Of a stretch of 7,324 nucleotides of DNA, positions 6,837-7,324 are shown in pieces; the stretch's first letter is position 1; every line of letters starts with the position of its first letter. The notes below the pieces were generated by a model, which worked only from the letters and a program-made list of their open reading frames with translations, was not told the origin of the DNA and searched no databases. The stretch covers positions 1 through 7,324 of the forward strand of contig DAOVTY010000160.1 in assembly GCA_030632865.1 (NCBI GenBank). Direction: 5' to 3'. The position numbers were made by a program, and so were the translations under genes. The DNA comes from Bacteroidota bacterium (GTDB taxonomy: Bacteria; Bacteroidota; Bacteroidia; Bacteroidales; Prolixibacteraceae).

Positions 6837-6886
6837 GTTTTGTAGATATTGAATCAGATACCGTTTCGAAAATTATAATTAAATTA

Positions 6887-7324
6887 TTAATGATTGATTA
6901 TTATTCGTTTGGAGTGCACAAATGAGTTTGACTGAATTTTTAGAATATAAATTCCATTATATAAATTTGTTAAATTAATAGTTGTTTTCCGAGTATTAAT
7001 TGTTTTTTCATATAGTAGTTTACCATTTAAAGAATAGATAAGTATTTCATCTTTTTGTTGTTCTTGATATTGTGGTAAATTTAGTGTAAAAGTTCCATTG
7101 GAAGGATTGGGATAGATAGAAATTAACTCGAGAAAGTTAGTTTTTGGATCGCGCCATTCACGAATTCCATTTTTATTCAAGTCGGGACAAGGGGCACAAC
7201 TTCCTCCCGGGTTGTATCCGTATTTCCATCCTTGAATTATATCGAAAGCATCATCCAACCCATCTTTATCTGAGTCTGAATTCAATACATTTATATCTGG
7301 TTCACAATTATTACTAACATCACA
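6887..7324 (-). CDS. C-terminal part of a T9SS-sorted secreted protein
   Basis: This is a partial gene; the frame is open to the right edge, leaving 145 residues and the stop. A TTG at 7285 opens an apparent start but is internal, since the 13 codons before it (C-D-V-S-N-N-C-E-P-D) continue the same protein style. Residues 15-28 contain D-S-D-K-D-G-L-D-D, a thrombospondin type 3-like calcium-binding repeat, and a second acidic turn D-L-N-K-N-G-I-R-E (48-56) follows a C-A-P-C pair. From about residue 68 to the end is a type A Por sorting domain: I-S-I-Y-P-N-P-S-N-G-T-F, then I-Y-S-L-N-G-K-L-L-Y, then L-Y-N-G-I-Y-I-L-K-I and a basic R-I-I-I-N end. Such domains direct secretion across the outer membrane by the type IX system and are cleaved on export. 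The catalytic or adhesive part lies outside the window, so the function is unknown. Confidence 0.9.
   Translation of the reverse strand, partial: CDVSNNCEPDINVLNSDSDKDGLDDAFDIIQGWKYGYNPGGSCAPCPDLNKNGIREWRDPKTNFLELISIYPNPSNGTFTLNLPQYQEQQKDEILIYSLNGKLLYEKTINTRKTTINLTNLYNGIYILKIQSNSFVHSKRIIINH

Larger units (their letters stand above)
6573..6886. other. Gene-free region upstream of the TonB receptor
   Basis: These 314 bases separate the stop of the T9SS-sorted protein (minus strand) from the ATG of the receptor (minus strand). I see no convincing gene. The contents are a possible receptor promoter near 6578-6605, short AT-rich tracts, and a foldback element at 6674-6836 with extra complementary outer pieces (AAACGG 6636-6641 with CCGTTT 6861-6866; TATCTGAT 6666-6673 with ATCAGATA 6853-6860). 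No canonical terminator (GC-rich stem followed by a T tract) follows the T9SS gene. Confidence 0.6.

Noticed and set aside
6701..6925. Plus-strand open frame of 74 codons across the foldback region
   Set aside because: It has no recognisable domain, runs into the 3' end of the well-supported T9SS gene on the other strand, and the minus strand is also open over roughly 6721-6886. Both look like by-products of the inverted-repeat sequence, although a decayed gene cannot be excluded.

Overview
The window looks like chromosomal DNA of an AT-rich member of the Bacteroidota. The evidence is a TonB-dependent receptor with an N-terminal carboxypeptidase-regulatory-like domain, a protein ending in a type IX secretion (Por) sorting domain, lipoproteins and signal peptides of the usual Bacteroidota style (mature proteins starting with C or Q), and no Shine-Dalgarno sequences before the starts. 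I cannot name the order or genus from sequence alone.

Layout: (1) At the left edge, on the minus strand, are the first 41 codons of a gene that resembles a Bacteroidota SAM-dependent methyltransferase. (2) A 71-base divergent intergenic region follows. (3) A tight plus-strand three-gene cassette (196-3367, gaps of 6 and 7 bases) encodes two tandem paralogous PQQ-like beta-propeller lipoproteins of identical length (414 aa) and a secreted concanavalin A-like (DUF1080/DUF1961-type) protein. (4) The end of this cassette overlaps by 8 bases the end of a converging minus-strand pair: a TonB-dependent receptor (start reassigned to the ATG at 6572) followed 21 bases later by a PhzF-family isomerase-like enzyme. 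(5) A gene-free stretch (6573-6886) holds a possible promoter for the receptor and an elaborate inverted-repeat (foldback) structure with a 16-bp perfect outer stem. (6) At the right edge is the C-terminal part of a minus-strand secreted protein with calcium-binding-type acidic repeats and a T9SS type A sorting domain.

How the genes may work together: the propeller and ConA-like proteins are all exported and almost certainly co-transcribed, so they probably act together in the periplasm or on the outer membrane. Related families recur in glycan-handling gene sets of Bacteroidota and Planctomycetes, but no glycoside hydrolase, SusD or oxidoreductase is present here and no substrate can be assigned. 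The receptor and PhzF-like enzyme form a second possible transcription unit without an evident functional link. The two items most worth following up are the duplicated propeller plus ConA-like cassette and the unexplained foldback element at 6674-6836.
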